Below are positions 24,004 to 33,355 of a DNA stretch of 64,000 bases, piece by piece (the first letter of the stretch is position 1; the number at the start of each line of letters is the position of its first letter). Made by a program: the position numbers and the translations under genes. The notes beneath the pieces were generated by a model that did no database searches, was not told where the DNA came from, and saw only the letters and a program-made list of their open reading frames with translations. Source of the stretch: Pseudomonadota bacterium. GTDB lineage: Bacteria; Pseudomonadota; Alphaproteobacteria; Rhizobiales; Rhizobiaceae. The stretch is taken from contig JAEWLS010000045.1 of assembly GCA_023457435.1 (NCBI GenBank), positions 1 to 64,000 on the forward strand. The letters are read 5' to 3'.

Positions 24004-24897
24004 TTGAAAAGCGATACGGTGTACAAGCGCGCGTTCAACGACGCCCTGGACCTCCTGTCGCGCAGCGGCGAGGGCGAACTCCTGCCCTCCGAGAACACGC
24101 TCGCACGCAAGCTTGGGGTCAGCCGCACCACCGTGCGCAAGGTGATTGGGCAGCTCACGACGGGCGGCATCGTCAGCGGCAGCGGCCGTGTGCGCCACGT
24201 GCACGCCGTCGCCGACGCGATGCGCCGCTTCCCGCAGGCAGAGACGGTGCCTATGGCCGCTCAGGTCGAGGAGCGCTTCATGGAATGGCTGCTGCGCGAC
24301 AATGCGCGGCCCGGCACGGCGATCAACGAACTCGACCTGGCGCGCAAGTTCGGCGTCGCGACCACCGGCATCCGCGAGTTCCTCAACCGCTTCCAGCGCT
24401 TCGGTCTGATCGAGAAGCGGCCCAACGCCGGCTGGGTCTTCAAGGGCTTTACCGCCGGGTTCGCGCTCGAGCTGTTCGAGATCCGCGAGATGTTCGAGCT
24501 GCGCTCGGCGCGGGCGTTAGCCGCACTGCCGGACGATTCACCGCATTGGACGCAAATCGAGGCGCTGAAGCGCGAGCATGTGGCGCTGCTCGCCGAGATC
24601 GACACACGCTTCCACGACTTTTCCGATCTCGACAGCCGCTTTCACCGCGCCATCAGTGCGGCCGCGCCGAACCGTTTCATCGACAGCTTCTACGACGTCA
24701 TCACGGTCATCTTCCACTACCACTACCAGTGGAACAAGCACGATGAGCGGCAGCGCAACGAAGTCGCCATCCGCGAGCACCTGACCTACATCGACGCGCT
24801 GCTCAGCCGTAACGTCGCGATGGTCGAACTCGCCTGTTGCGCCCACCTTGCCTCGGCCCGCGAAACCCTGCTGCGCTCGACCTCCGCCGGGACTTAG
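24004..24897 (+). CDS. GntR/FCD regulator with two winged helices
   Basis: A 297-residue transcription factor. Residues about 10-70 are one GntR-like winged helix (LARKLGVSRTTVRKVIGQL). Residues about 85-150 are a second (LARKFGVATTGIREFLNRF, GLIEKRPNAGWVFKG). Residues about 155-290 form the helical FCD ligand domain with likely metal ligands in RFHRAI and the last helices. Two DNA-binding domains before FCD are not the usual layout. It starts at TTG 24004 after GGGAGGGAG. It most likely controls the divergent transporter operon in response to its substrate. Confidence 0.85.
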   Translation: MKSDTVYKRAFNDALDLLSRSGEGELLPSENTLARKLGVSRTTVRKVIGQLTTGGIVSGSGRVRHVHAVADAMRRFPQAETVPMAAQVEERFMEWLLRDNARPGTAINELDLARKFGVATTGIREFLNRFQRFGLIEKRPNAGWVFKGFTAGFALELFEIREMFELRSARALAALPDDSPHWTQIEALKREHVALLAEIDTRFHDFSDLDSRFHRAISAAAPNRFIDSFYDVITVIFHYHYQWNKHDERQRNEVAIREHLTYIDALLSRNVAMVELACCAHLASARETLLRSTSAGT

Positions 24898-24918
24898 CGA
24901 GCCGCGGGTCGGGAGTCT

Positions 24919-25749
24919 TCAGCGTGCGCCGGGCTTCGCCTTGGCGGCCTGCCAGTGGGCTTCCATCTCGTCCAGCGTGGCGTCGGCGAGCGCGCGGCCT
25001 TCCGCCAGGATCGCCGCCTCGACGGCGTGGAAACGGGTGCGGAACTTCTCGTTGGTGCCGCGCAGCGCGGCCTCGGGATCGACCTTCAGGTGGCGGCCGA
25101 GATTGGCGAGCGCGAACAGCACGTCGCCGTACTCGTCCTTGATCTCGGCCGACCGGCCGGCGGCGATCGCGGCACGCAGCTCGGCGATCTCCTCCTCGAT
25201 CTTGTCGAGCACCGGGCCGGCCTCCCTCCAGTCGAAGCCGACCTTCGCCGCCTTTTCCTGCAGCTTCACGGCGCGGGTGAGCGCGGTGTGCGAGACCGGG
25301 ATGCCGTCGAGAAAGCCGCCGGTGCCTTCCTCCGGCAGGCCAGCGGCCTCGCGGCGGGCGCGTCGCTCGGCCTTTTCCTCGCTCTTGATCCGGTCCCACA
25401 TGCCTTTCGCCATGCCGGACGAGCGAGCCTGCTCGTCGCCGAAGACGTGCGGATGGCGGCGGATCATCTTCGTGGTGATCGCCTCGACCACGTCGCCGAA
25501 GGCGAACGAGCCCTGCTCCTCGGCCATACGGGCATGGAACACGACCTGCAGCAGGAGGTCGCCCAGTTCTTCGCGCAGATCGTCGAGGTCGCCCCGCTCT
25601 ATCGCGTCGGCGACCTCGTAGGCCTCCTCCAGCGTGTAGGGCGCGATCGTGGAGAAATCCTGCTCCAGGTCCCACGGGCAGCCGGTAACCGGGGTGCGCA
25701 GCGCCTTCATGATCTCGATCAGCGTGGCGACGTCGCGGGAGGGCTTCAT
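24919..25749 (-). CDS. mazG: Nucleoside triphosphate pyrophosphohydrolase MazG
   Basis: A 276-residue protein with two MazG domains, as in E. coli MazG. Metal-binding EExxE...ExxD patterns appear in LEEAYEVADAI with REELGDLLLQ, and again in IEEEIAELR with DEYGDVLFAL. It hydrolyses NTPs and dNTPs to monophosphates, which cleans the pool and can alter ppGpp levels. It starts MKPSRDVATLIEIMKALRTP, a typical start. Single gene, convergent with the GntR regulator. Confidence 0.93.
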   Translation of the reverse strand: MKPSRDVATLIEIMKALRTPVTGCPWDLEQDFSTIAPYTLEEAYEVADAIERGDLDDLREELGDLLLQVVFHARMAEEQGSFAFGDVVEAITTKMIRRHPHVFGDEQARSSGMAKGMWDRIKSEEKAERRARREAAGLPEEGTGGFLDGIPVSHTALTRAVKLQEKAAKVGFDWREAGPVLDKIEEEIAELRAAIAAGRSAEIKDEYGDVLFALANLGRHLKVDPEAALRGTNEKFRTRFHAVEAAILAEGRALADATLDEMEAHWQAAKAKPGAR

Positions 25750-25814
25750 CGCGCGAAACTAGACCTGTCGCCCGCGCCCGCCTACAGCTGAGCGGGATTT
25801 CCACAGGCGAGACG

Positions 25815-26624
25815 ATGCACGAGGGGATCGAGGAGCGGTGGATCGAGGCGGAGGGCTTTCGCCTGCGCGCGGCGACGCGCCGCATCGCTGCCGGGGCGGG
25901 GCGGCCGCCGCTTCTGGTGTTCAACGGCATCGGCGCCAATCTCGAGCTGGCGCTGCCCTTCATCGAGGCGCTGACGCGAACCGATGCAATGATCTTCGAC
26001 GTGCCTGGCACCGGCCTGTCTCCGGCGCCGGCGATGCCCTATCGGCCGGCACGGCTGGCGCGCGTCGCACTTGCCGTGGTCGACGCGTTCGGCTTCGCCG
26101 GGCCGATCGACGTTGCCGGCGTGTCGTGGGGCGGGGCGATGGCGCAGCAATTCGCGCGGCAGTTCCCGGAGCGGTGCAGGCGGCTGGTCCTGGCCTCGAC
26201 CTCGCCCGGCTCGATCATGGTGCCGGCGCGGCCGCGCATCCTGCTCAAGATGGCGACGGCGCGGCGCTACCTGAAGCGCGGCGAGATGCAGCGCCTGGCG
26301 GGAGAGCTCTACGGCGGGGCGTTCCGCACCGATCCGGCTCTGGCGTTGACGCATGTGCGCGGGCTGAAGGCGGCAAGCCGCCGCGGCTACCTCTACCAGC
26401 TCGCCGCGATGGCGGGATGGACCAGCCTGCCCTGGCTCCGTCGCCTGAAACAGCCGACGCTGGTTATGGCAGGGCGCGACGACCCGCTGGTGCCGCTCGT
26501 CAACGCCAGGCTGCTGGCGCGGCTGATCCCCGACGCGCGGCTCGTCACCGTCGATGACGGGCATCTGTTCATGCTGACGCGGCCGGACGAGTCGGCGAGG
26601 CTGATCGAGGACTTTCTAGCCTAG
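25815..26624 (+). CDS. PhaZ-like alpha/beta hydrolase
   Basis: A 269-residue alpha/beta hydrolase with LVFNGIGANLELALPFIEAL near the start, a stretch shared with intracellular polyhydroxyalkanoate depolymerases of the Pseudomonas PhaZ type. The nucleophile is S104 in GVSWGG; acid D in AGRDDPLVP and histidine in DDGHLFM. It would degrade medium-chain polyester granules or a related ester; no other pha gene is nearby, so substrate remains open. Its end overlaps the convergent aldehyde dehydrogenase by 4 bp. Confidence 0.78.
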   Translation: MHEGIEERWIEAEGFRLRAATRRIAAGAGRPPLLVFNGIGANLELALPFIEALTRTDAMIFDVPGTGLSPAPAMPYRPARLARVALAVVDAFGFAGPIDVAGVSWGGAMAQQFARQFPERCRRLVLASTSPGSIMVPARPRILLKMATARRYLKRGEMQRLAGELYGGAFRTDPALALTHVRGLKAASRRGYLYQLAAMAGWTSLPWLRRLKQPTLVMAGRDDPLVPLVNARLLARLIPDARLVTVDDGHLFMLTRPDESARLIEDFLA

Positions 26625-28990
26625 TCCCCGTAAGGCACCCAGACGTTCTTGACCTCGACCGCGCGCGACAGCAGCGGCATCAGAGCCCCGTCGCCGTTCC
26701 AGTCGACCGCCTTGCCGTTGCTCGACCAGACGCGCTTGAGATTGCCGACGGAATCGGCCTCCGCGCTTGCGCAGATCTCCGCTTCGGCGACCAGCCAGAG
26801 CCCATCGACATCGTCATGACGGGCCAAAACCTTGGCGAGTTCGGCACGCCGGCCGGTGACGATGTTGACGGCGCCGGCAGGGAGGTCGGATGTCTCCATC
26901 ACCTGGTAGAGATCGGTGGCGAGCAGCGGGAAGCGCTGCGACGGCACGGCGACGATCGTGTTGCCCATCGCCAGCGCCGGCGCCAGCATGGCGACAAGCC
27001 CGAACAACGGTTCCGCATCCGGCGCCACGAGACCGAGCACGCCGACCGGCTCGTTGAGCGCCAGCGTCACCGCGCGGGCAGGGGGATTGTGCACCCGCCC
27101 CTCGAACTTGTCAGCCATGCCGGCCGCCTCGAACAGGCGCTCGACGGATGCGTCCACCTCGGCGCGGGCGGCGCGGCCGCCAGCGCCGGTGAGCTTGGCG
27201 ATGCGGCCGGCGAACTCGTCGGCGCGGTGGGCCAGATTCTCGGCGAGGAAGTAGAGGACCTGGGAACGGTTGAAGCCGGTCGCCGCGCCCCAGCTCTTCT
27301 GCGCCGCGCGCGCCGCCGAGACGGCGTCGCGGATGTCCTTGCGGTTGCCGGCTCCGACCTCGCCCGCCGCCTTGCCCTTGGCATCGGCGACGACCAGCGA
27401 ATAGGCGCCGTCGGGCCGCACCTGCTTGCCGCCGATGAACAGTTTCGGCGTCCGGTCGATGAACTCGCCATCGCTTGCCGCCACTTCAACCGGCGCCGGC
27501 AAAATCTTGAGAGGATTGGAGGTTTTGGCTCTCAGCGTCAGGTACTCGAACATGCCTTCCTTGCCGCCCTCGCGGCCAAAGCCGCTTTCGCGGTAGCCGC
27601 CGAAGCCGGCGGACGCGTCGAACATATTGGTGCCGTTGATCCACACCACGCCGGCCTTGAGCTCCGGCGCCACGGCCAGGGCCAGGTTGATGTTCTCGCT
27701 CCACACGCTGGCGGCGAGGCCGAAGCGCGTGTTGTCGGCGAGTTCGACCGCCTCCTGCGTGTCGCGGAACGTCATGGCGGCGAGAACCGGGCCGAACACC
27801 TCTTCCTGGGCGAGGATATTTGCGGGAGCGACATCGAGTGCCAGGACAGGACGATGGTACCAGCCCGCGCCGGGCAGCGGCGTCTCCGGCGACCAGCAGG
27901 TGGCGCCCTGGCGCGAGCCCTCCGCCACCATGCCGGCGACGCGCTCGAGCTGCGAGGTGTCGACCAGCGGGCCGATATCGGTGTTCTTGTCGAGCGGGTC
28001 GCCCAGCCGGAGCTGCGACATGCGCGCCTTGACCTTGGAATAGAAGACCTCCGCGACGCCTTCCTGCACCAGCAGGCGCGAGCCGGCGCAGCAGACCTGG
28101 CCCTGGTTGAACCAGATGCCGTCGACGAGACCCTCGACGGCGGAATCGAGATCGGCATCCTCGAACACCATGAAGGCCGACTTGCCGCCGAGCTCGAGCG
28201 ACAGCTTCTTGCCGGAACCGGCGGTTGCCTTGCGGATGATCTTGCCGACCTCCGACGAGCCGGTGAAGGCGATCTTGTCGATGCCGAGATGGTCGACGAT
28301 TGCCGCGCCTGCTTCCGGCCCGCCATGGACGATGTTCACGACGCCCCTCGGCACGCCGGCGCGCTCGCAGATCTCGCAGAACAGGATCGCGGTCAGCGGC
28401 GTGAACTCGGCCGGCTTGAGCACGACGGTGCAGCCGGCCGCGAGCGCCGGCGCGATCTTCCAGGCCAGCATCAGCAGCGGGAAGTTCCACGGGATGATCT
28501 GCCCGGCGACGCCGACAGCACGATGGTCGGGGAATTCGCGCTCGAGATGCTGCGCCCAGCCGGCGTGGTGGATGAAATGGCGGATGGCGAGCGGCACGTC
28601 GATGTCGCGGCTCTCGCGGATCGGCTTGCCGTTGTCGATGGATTCGAGCACGGCGAACAGGCGGGCGTGACGCTGCATGGCGCGGCCGATGGCGTAAAGG
28701 ACGCGCGCGCGGGCATATCCGCCGGCAGCCTGCCATTTCGGCAGCGCCTTGCGGGCGGCGGCGACCGCGTCGTCGATGTCGGCCTTGCCGGCTTCCGAGA
28801 GTGTCGCAAGCGGCTTGCCCGTCGAAGGCTCGGATACGGAGAAGGTGTCGCCGGACCGCGCAGCCCGCCATTCGCCGCCGATGAACAGCGCCTTCGCAAG
28901 ATCGCGCTTCTTCAGCCAGGCATCGGCCTCGCCGCGCGACTCGGGCGCCGCGGCATAGTCCATGGCGTCGAATTTCTGCATGATGTTCAT
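26621..28990 (-). CDS. Two-domain aldehyde dehydrogenase (ALDH16-like)
   Basis: A 789-residue protein. Residues 1-500 form a complete aldehyde dehydrogenase with SLELGGKSAFMVFEDADLD (general base Glu) and nucleophile Cys in FNQGQVCCAGSRLL near residue 300. From about 510 a second, shorter ALDH-like domain follows (TPKLFIGGKQVRPDGAYSLV, EPVGVLGLVAPDAEPLFGLV) without a catalytic cysteine motif. This is the ALDH16 layout. It oxidises an aldehyde with NAD(P). Neighbouring deoC releases acetaldehyde and glyceraldehyde 3-phosphate, so acetaldehyde or a deoxyribose-related aldehyde is a reasonable substrate by context. Confidence 0.88.
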   Translation of the reverse strand: MNIMQKFDAMDYAAAPESRGEADAWLKKRDLAKALFIGGEWRAARSGDTFSVSEPSTGKPLATLSEAGKADIDDAVAAARKALPKWQAAGGYARARVLYAIGRAMQRHARLFAVLESIDNGKPIRESRDIDVPLAIRHFIHHAGWAQHLEREFPDHRAVGVAGQIIPWNFPLLMLAWKIAPALAAGCTVVLKPAEFTPLTAILFCEICERAGVPRGVVNIVHGGPEAGAAIVDHLGIDKIAFTGSSEVGKIIRKATAGSGKKLSLELGGKSAFMVFEDADLDSAVEGLVDGIWFNQGQVCCAGSRLLVQEGVAEVFYSKVKARMSQLRLGDPLDKNTDIGPLVDTSQLERVAGMVAEGSRQGATCWSPETPLPGAGWYHRPVLALDVAPANILAQEEVFGPVLAAMTFRDTQEAVELADNTRFGLAASVWSENINLALAVAPELKAGVVWINGTNMFDASAGFGGYRESGFGREGGKEGMFEYLTLRAKTSNPLKILPAPVEVAASDGEFIDRTPKLFIGGKQVRPDGAYSLVVADAKGKAAGEVGAGNRKDIRDAVSAARAAQKSWGAATGFNRSQVLYFLAENLAHRADEFAGRIAKLTGAGGRAARAEVDASVERLFEAAGMADKFEGRVHNPPARAVTLALNEPVGVLGLVAPDAEPLFGLVAMLAPALAMGNTIVAVPSQRFPLLATDLYQVMETSDLPAGAVNIVTGRRAELAKVLARHDDVDGLWLVAEAEICASAEADSVGNLKRVWSSNGKAVDWNGDGALMPLLSRAVEVKNVWVPYGD

Positions 28991-29015
28991 GGGCTTGCGT
29001 CCGTTTCCGGAATCG

Positions 29016-30044
29016 TTACGCCAGCGCGTGGCGATAGCTGGCCGAGTAGCGGTCGGTGAGGAAGTGCGAGAGCTGGCGCTCGATGTCGGTGAGCAGGCTC
29101 GACGCGCCGAAGCGGAACAAGTCCGGCTCCAGCCAGCGCCGGCCGAGCTCCTCCTTCATCAGCACCAGCCAGTCGAGCGAGGCCTTGGCCGTCGAGATGC
29201 CGCCCGCCGGCTTGAAGCCGATCATGTAACCGGTACGCTCGTGATAGGCGCGAACGGCGCGCACCATGGCGAGACCGACGGGCAGCGTGGCGTTGACGCT
29301 CTCCTTGCCCGTCGAGGTCTTCACGAAGTCGGCGCCGGCCATCATCGCGACCATCGAGGCGAGCGTGACGTTGCGCAGCGTCGACAGGTCGCCGGTGCCG
29401 AGAATGACCTTCAGATGCGCGTCGCCGCAGGCCTCGCGGAAGGCGGCGACCTCGTCGTAGACCTCCTGCCAGCGCGCGCCGAGCACCAGGCCGCGGTGGA
29501 GCACCACGTCGATCTCGTCGGCGCCATCGGCAACCGACGCCCGGATTTCTGCAAGGCGAGTCGAAAGCGGCGCCAACCCGTGCGGGAAGGCGGTGGAGAC
29601 GGCGGCGATGTGGATGCCGGTGCCCTTCAGCTCCCTGGCGCAGGTGGCGACGAAGGGATGGTAGACGCAGACCGCGGCGGGGCGGATCGGCTGGCCGGCA
29701 ATGCCGAGCTTCTCCACCATTTCCGCGGACAGCGGCTGCTTCGCCTTGGCGCAGAGACGGCGCACGCGCTCGACCGTGTCGTTACTGTTCAGCGTCGTCA
29801 GATCCATCAGCGCGATCGACCGCAGCAGCCACGCCGCCTGGTTCTCGCCCTTGATCGAGCGGCGCTTGGTCAGCGAACCGACGCGCCGCTCCAGCGCCGA
29901 GCGGTTGACGTGGCGCATCGCTTCCAGCCAGCCGAGATCGAGGGGCATGCCCGGGTTTCGCTCCACCGCGCCGTTATGGGCGGCCTTGACGGGAACCGGC
30001 AGTGGATGGACGCTCGCGCCGGCGAGCTGGGGCTTCGTGCTCAT
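29016..30044 (-). CDS. deoC: Deoxyribose-phosphate aldolase
   Basis: A 342-residue class I aldolase that splits 2-deoxyribose 5-phosphate to acetaldehyde and glyceraldehyde 3-phosphate. The Schiff-base lysine is in DFVKTSTGKE, with DEIDVVLHRG and GFKPAGGI as further active-site parts. The start MSTKPQLAGA (30042-30044) is preceded by GGAAG; the frame is open to 30593 without need. It is longer than E. coli DeoC (259) because of an N-terminal extension usual in rhizobia. It lies 25 bp upstream of the aldehyde dehydrogenase and is probably in one operon with it. Confidence 0.92.
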   Translation of the reverse strand: MSTKPQLAGASVHPLPVPVKAAHNGAVERNPGMPLDLGWLEAMRHVNRSALERRVGSLTKRRSIKGENQAAWLLRSIALMDLTTLNSNDTVERVRRLCAKAKQPLSAEMVEKLGIAGQPIRPAAVCVYHPFVATCARELKGTGIHIAAVSTAFPHGLAPLSTRLAEIRASVADGADEIDVVLHRGLVLGARWQEVYDEVAAFREACGDAHLKVILGTGDLSTLRNVTLASMVAMMAGADFVKTSTGKESVNATLPVGLAMVRAVRAYHERTGYMIGFKPAGGISTAKASLDWLVLMKEELGRRWLEPDLFRFGASSLLTDIERQLSHFLTDRYSASYRHALA

Positions 30045-30224
30045 CGCATCTTCCGCTTTTCTGTTTGCGGACCGGCGTGTCGCCGCCGGCGCCTCCCGCG
30101 CTTTGTTGCCGCCATATTCCATGAGAAGCCCGCCCGAAACAAGGCGGCGGCCTATGCCCTGCGGCCAGCTTGACACCGGCGTGCACGTGGCCGAACCACG
30201 CGGTGTTCGATGGAGAGTGCGCGA

Positions 30225-31448
30225 ATGCTCGATGCAACGAAGCGTGTGGTCGTCGTCGGCGCCGGGCACGCGGGCGTGGAACTGGCCGCCGCGCTCCGCC
30301 AACGGGGCTTTGCCGGCGCCATCGATCTCGTGTCGGACGAGCCGCAGCTGCCATATCAGCGACCGCCGCTGTCCAAGGAGTACATCAAGCGGCCGGGAAA
30401 TCCGCTGATGCTGAAGCCGGCGCAGTTCTACGCGGAGCAGAAGGTGACGCTCCACGCCGGAATCCGCGCCGAGGCGGTCGATCGCGTCGCGCACACCGTC
30501 CGCCTCTCCACCGGGGAGACGCTTGGCTACGATCACCTTGTGCTGGCGACCGGAGCCCGCAACCGCAGGCCGCCCGTGCCCGGCATCGATCATCCGGATG
30601 TGATCGAACTTCGCTCGCTCGCCGACGCGGAAAGGATCGTCGCGCGGATCGGCGGCTGGAAGCGGGTGGCGATCGTCGGCGGCGGGTTCATCGGACTTGA
30701 GGCCGCCGGTTTGCTGACCACGATGGGGATCGCGTGCGACGTCATCGAGATGGCGCCGCGGCTAATGGGCCGCGCGGTTTCGCCGACCGTCTCGGCATGG
30801 TTCCGCGACTTCCATCACGCGCATGGCGTTCAGCTCCACATGCCGCAGCAGGTCGCGGCCGTGCGCCACGAGCGCGGCCGCGCGATCGTCGAACTAGCCG
30901 GCGGCGACCTCGTCGATGCCGACGCAGTGCTGCTGGCCGCCGGCGTGGTGCCGAACGCGGAGCTTGCCTTCCTGTCGGGACTGGTGGTGGACAACGGGAT
31001 CGTGGTCGACGCGATGCTGTCCACCTCCGACCCGGATGTCTCGGCGCTTGGCGACTGCGCCAACTATCCGAACGCGCATCTGTCGGCGATGGCGCGCCTG
31101 GAATCGGTGCAGAACGCAACCGACCAGGCGCGCGCTCTCGCCGCCCGGCTGACGGGTGAGGCGAAGCCCTACGATGCGCTCCCCTGGTTCTGGTCGATCC
31201 AGGGCGATGCGCGTCTGCAGATCGCCGGTCTATCGAAACCCGATCTCGCGGAGGTGGTCCGCGGCGAGCCGTCGACCGGCAAGTTCTCGGTCTTCCTGTT
31301 CAACGGCGACCGTCTGCAGGCGGTCGAATCCGTCAACGCGCCGGCCGATCACATGGCCGCCCGGCGCCTTATTGCGCAAAACGTGCCGGTCACGCGGGCC
31401 GCTGCAGCCGACCTGTCGGTCGACCTTAAGGCGCTCCTAGCCGGCTGA
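30225..31448 (+). CDS. Ferredoxin/rubredoxin reductase-like flavoprotein
   Basis: A 407-residue FAD/NAD(P) oxidoreductase. FAD loop VVVVGAGHAGVELAAAL at the start, second dinucleotide loop VAIVGGGFIGLEAAGLL near residue 150, and FAD-binding VSALGDCANYPN near residue 270. The family passes electrons from NAD(P)H to a ferredoxin for a P450 or dioxygenase. A P450 lies at 38503 but is not linked; no ferredoxin gene is close. ATG 30225 has GGAGAG upstream; ATG 30210 would add five residues. Confidence 0.87.
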   Translation: MLDATKRVVVVGAGHAGVELAAALRQRGFAGAIDLVSDEPQLPYQRPPLSKEYIKRPGNPLMLKPAQFYAEQKVTLHAGIRAEAVDRVAHTVRLSTGETLGYDHLVLATGARNRRPPVPGIDHPDVIELRSLADAERIVARIGGWKRVAIVGGGFIGLEAAGLLTTMGIACDVIEMAPRLMGRAVSPTVSAWFRDFHHAHGVQLHMPQQVAAVRHERGRAIVELAGGDLVDADAVLLAAGVVPNAELAFLSGLVVDNGIVVDAMLSTSDPDVSALGDCANYPNAHLSAMARLESVQNATDQARALAARLTGEAKPYDALPWFWSIQGDARLQIAGLSKPDLAEVVRGEPSTGKFSVFLFNGDRLQAVESVNAPADHMAARRLIAQNVPVTRAAAADLSVDLKALLAG

Positions 31449-31452
31449 CGCG

Positions 31453-31836
31453 TTAGTCGTCGTAGCCTTCGAAGGCCAGCACTTCGGCCGGAGACGCGGC
31501 AAGGATCAGCTTGTCGTTGTCCCAGGTCAGCACGCTGAGGGGAACGACGACGTCGTCGCGGTTCGGGTAGCCGCCATTGCCCGCGAAATCGACGGCGACG
31601 GCGAGTGCCTCGTCTTCGGTGAAGCCAATCACGTCCTCGACGTCGCCGAGGTTGGTGCCGTCGACGCTGTAGACGTCCATGCCTTTGACCAGGTCTGCCT
31701 GACGCCCGAATTCGGGGATCGTCATGTCGGCTTCGACCTCGATATACTTGTTCGGAACGGCTGCGGTCGTCTGCGCCAGCGCGGGGGCGGTGAGCGAGGC
31801 GAGTGCCGCCATGGCGAGTGCGGTGCGGAGTTTCAT
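31453..31836 (-). CDS. Secreted PRC-barrel domain protein
   Basis: A 127-residue exported protein: signal peptide MKLRTALAMAALASLTAPA with cleavage near ALAQT, then a PRC-barrel (LVKGMDVYSVDGTNLGDVED, VVPLSVLTWDNDKLIL). It is probably periplasmic; the role of such proteins in rhizobia is unknown. ATG 31836 follows AGGAGA. The longer frame to 31938 would cross the icd terminator. Acidic end EVLAFEGYDD. Confidence 0.85.
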   Translation of the reverse strand: MKLRTALAMAALASLTAPALAQTTAAVPNKYIEVEADMTIPEFGRQADLVKGMDVYSVDGTNLGDVEDVIGFTEDEALAVAVDFAGNGGYPNRDDVVVPLSVLTWDNDKLILAASPAEVLAFEGYDD

Positions 31837-31910
31837 CGTCCGTCTCCTGGGCGGTTGGGTGACCGGTAAAGACGGAAAAGCGCGCTTGGTTCCGGCAAAA
31901 GCGCAACGAA

Positions 31911-31936
31911 AAAGGCCGGCTTTCGCCGGCCTTTTC
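31911..31936 (-). terminator. Rho-independent terminator of icd
   Basis: On the icd strand, AAGGCCGGC and GCCGGCCTT pair around a GAAA tetraloop and are followed by TTT. It lies 25 bp after the icd stop. With A-rich sequence on the other side it might work weakly in both directions. Confidence 0.88.
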
Positions 31937-31960
31937 AAGCGGATGCGCGCTCGCCCAGGC

Positions 31961-33172
31961 TCAGGCCATCGCCTTCTGGAGGTTCTCGTCGACCTTATCG
32001 AGGAAGCCGGTGGTCGACAGCCACGGCTGGTCGGGACCGATCAGCAGCGACAGATCCTTGGTCATGAACCCGGATTCGACTGTGTCGATGCACACCCGCT
32101 CAAGCGTTTCGGAGAACTTCCGCAGCTCGGCGTTGTCGTCGAGCTTGGCACGATGGGCCAGGCCGCGCGTCCAGGCGAAGATCGAGGCGATCGAGTTGGT
32201 CGACGTTTCCTCGCCCTTCTGATGCTGGCGGTAGTGGCGGGTGACGGTCCCGTGCGCGGCCTCCGCCTCGACGGTCTTGCCGTCCGGCGTCATCAGCACC
32301 GAGGTCATCAGGCCGAGCGAACCGAAGCCCTGCGCGACGGTGTCGGACTGCACGTCGCCATCGTAGTTCTTGCAGGCCCAGACGTAGCCGCCCGACCACT
32401 TGAGCGAGGCAGCCACCATGTCGTCGATGAGCCGGTGCTCGTACCAGATCTTCTTCTCCTTGAAGCGCTCGGCGAACTCCTTCTCGTACACCTCCTGGAA
32501 GATGTCCTTGAAGCGCCCGTCATAGGCCTTGAGGATGGTGTTCTTGGTCGACAGGTAGACCGGATAGTTGCGAAGCAGGCCATAGTTCAGCGAGGCGCGG
32601 GCGAAGTCGCGGATCGACTCGTCCAAATTGTACATGGCCATCGCGACGCCGGCGCCCGGCGCGTCGAACACCTCGTGCTCGATGACCTTCCCGTCCTCGC
32701 CGACGAACTTGATCGTGAGCTTGCCCTTACCCGGGAAGCGGAAGTCGGTGGCGCGATACTGGTCGCCGAAGGCGTGGCGGCCGACGACGATCGGCTTGGT
32801 CCAGCCGGGCACGAGGCGCGGCACGTTGCGCATGATGATCGGCTCGCGGAAGATCGTGCCGCCGAGGATGTTGCGGATCGTGCCGTTCGGCGACTTCCAC
32901 ATCTTCTTGAGCTTGAATTCCTCGACGCGCGCCTCGTCCGGGGTGATGGTTGCGCACTTCACGCCGACGCCGTGCTTGGCGATGGCGTTGGCGGCGTCGA
33001 TCGTCACCTGGTCGTTGGTCTGATCGCGGTATTCGACCGACAGGTCGTAATAGAGCAGGTCCACGTCGATATAGGGGTGGATCAGCTTGTCCTTGATCAG
33101 CTGCCAGATAATGCGGGTCATCTCGTCGCCATCGAGCTCGACGACGGGATTTGCCACCTTGATCTTCGCCAT
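31961..33172 (-). CDS. icd: NADP-dependent isocitrate dehydrogenase
   Basis: A 403-residue homodimeric NADP isocitrate dehydrogenase of the eukaryote-like type used by alphaproteobacteria, in the TCA cycle. Family marks: VVELDGDEMTRIIW at the start, SPNGTIRNILGGTIFREPI for isocitrate binding, KNYDGDVQSDTVAQGFGSLG for metal and substrate, and EAAHGTVTRHY. Ends KVDENLQKAMA. Monocistronic: own terminator after it and a gap of 183 bp before it. Confidence 0.96.
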   Translation of the reverse strand: MAKIKVANPVVELDGDEMTRIIWQLIKDKLIHPYIDVDLLYYDLSVEYRDQTNDQVTIDAANAIAKHGVGVKCATITPDEARVEEFKLKKMWKSPNGTIRNILGGTIFREPIIMRNVPRLVPGWTKPIVVGRHAFGDQYRATDFRFPGKGKLTIKFVGEDGKVIEHEVFDAPGAGVAMAMYNLDESIRDFARASLNYGLLRNYPVYLSTKNTILKAYDGRFKDIFQEVYEKEFAERFKEKKIWYEHRLIDDMVAASLKWSGGYVWACKNYDGDVQSDTVAQGFGSLGLMTSVLMTPDGKTVEAEAAHGTVTRHYRQHQKGEETSTNSIASIFAWTRGLAHRAKLDDNAELRKFSETLERVCIDTVESGFMTKDLSLLIGPDQPWLSTTGFLDKVDENLQKAMA

Positions 33173-33355
33173 GTGTCACTGCCTCGCAAAAACTGGACCG
33201 GCGGGGCCGGGAATCCGATAAAATCGGTGCCCTATAACACCTGCGGCGCGGGGCGCAAAGCAGCCGAAAGACGCAGTCCGCTGAGGTTTTACCGCATCGG
33301 CGGGCCAGCCGCGCATCGTGCGGCTACCGCTAGCCTCATCGCGGCGCTGCGCGCA

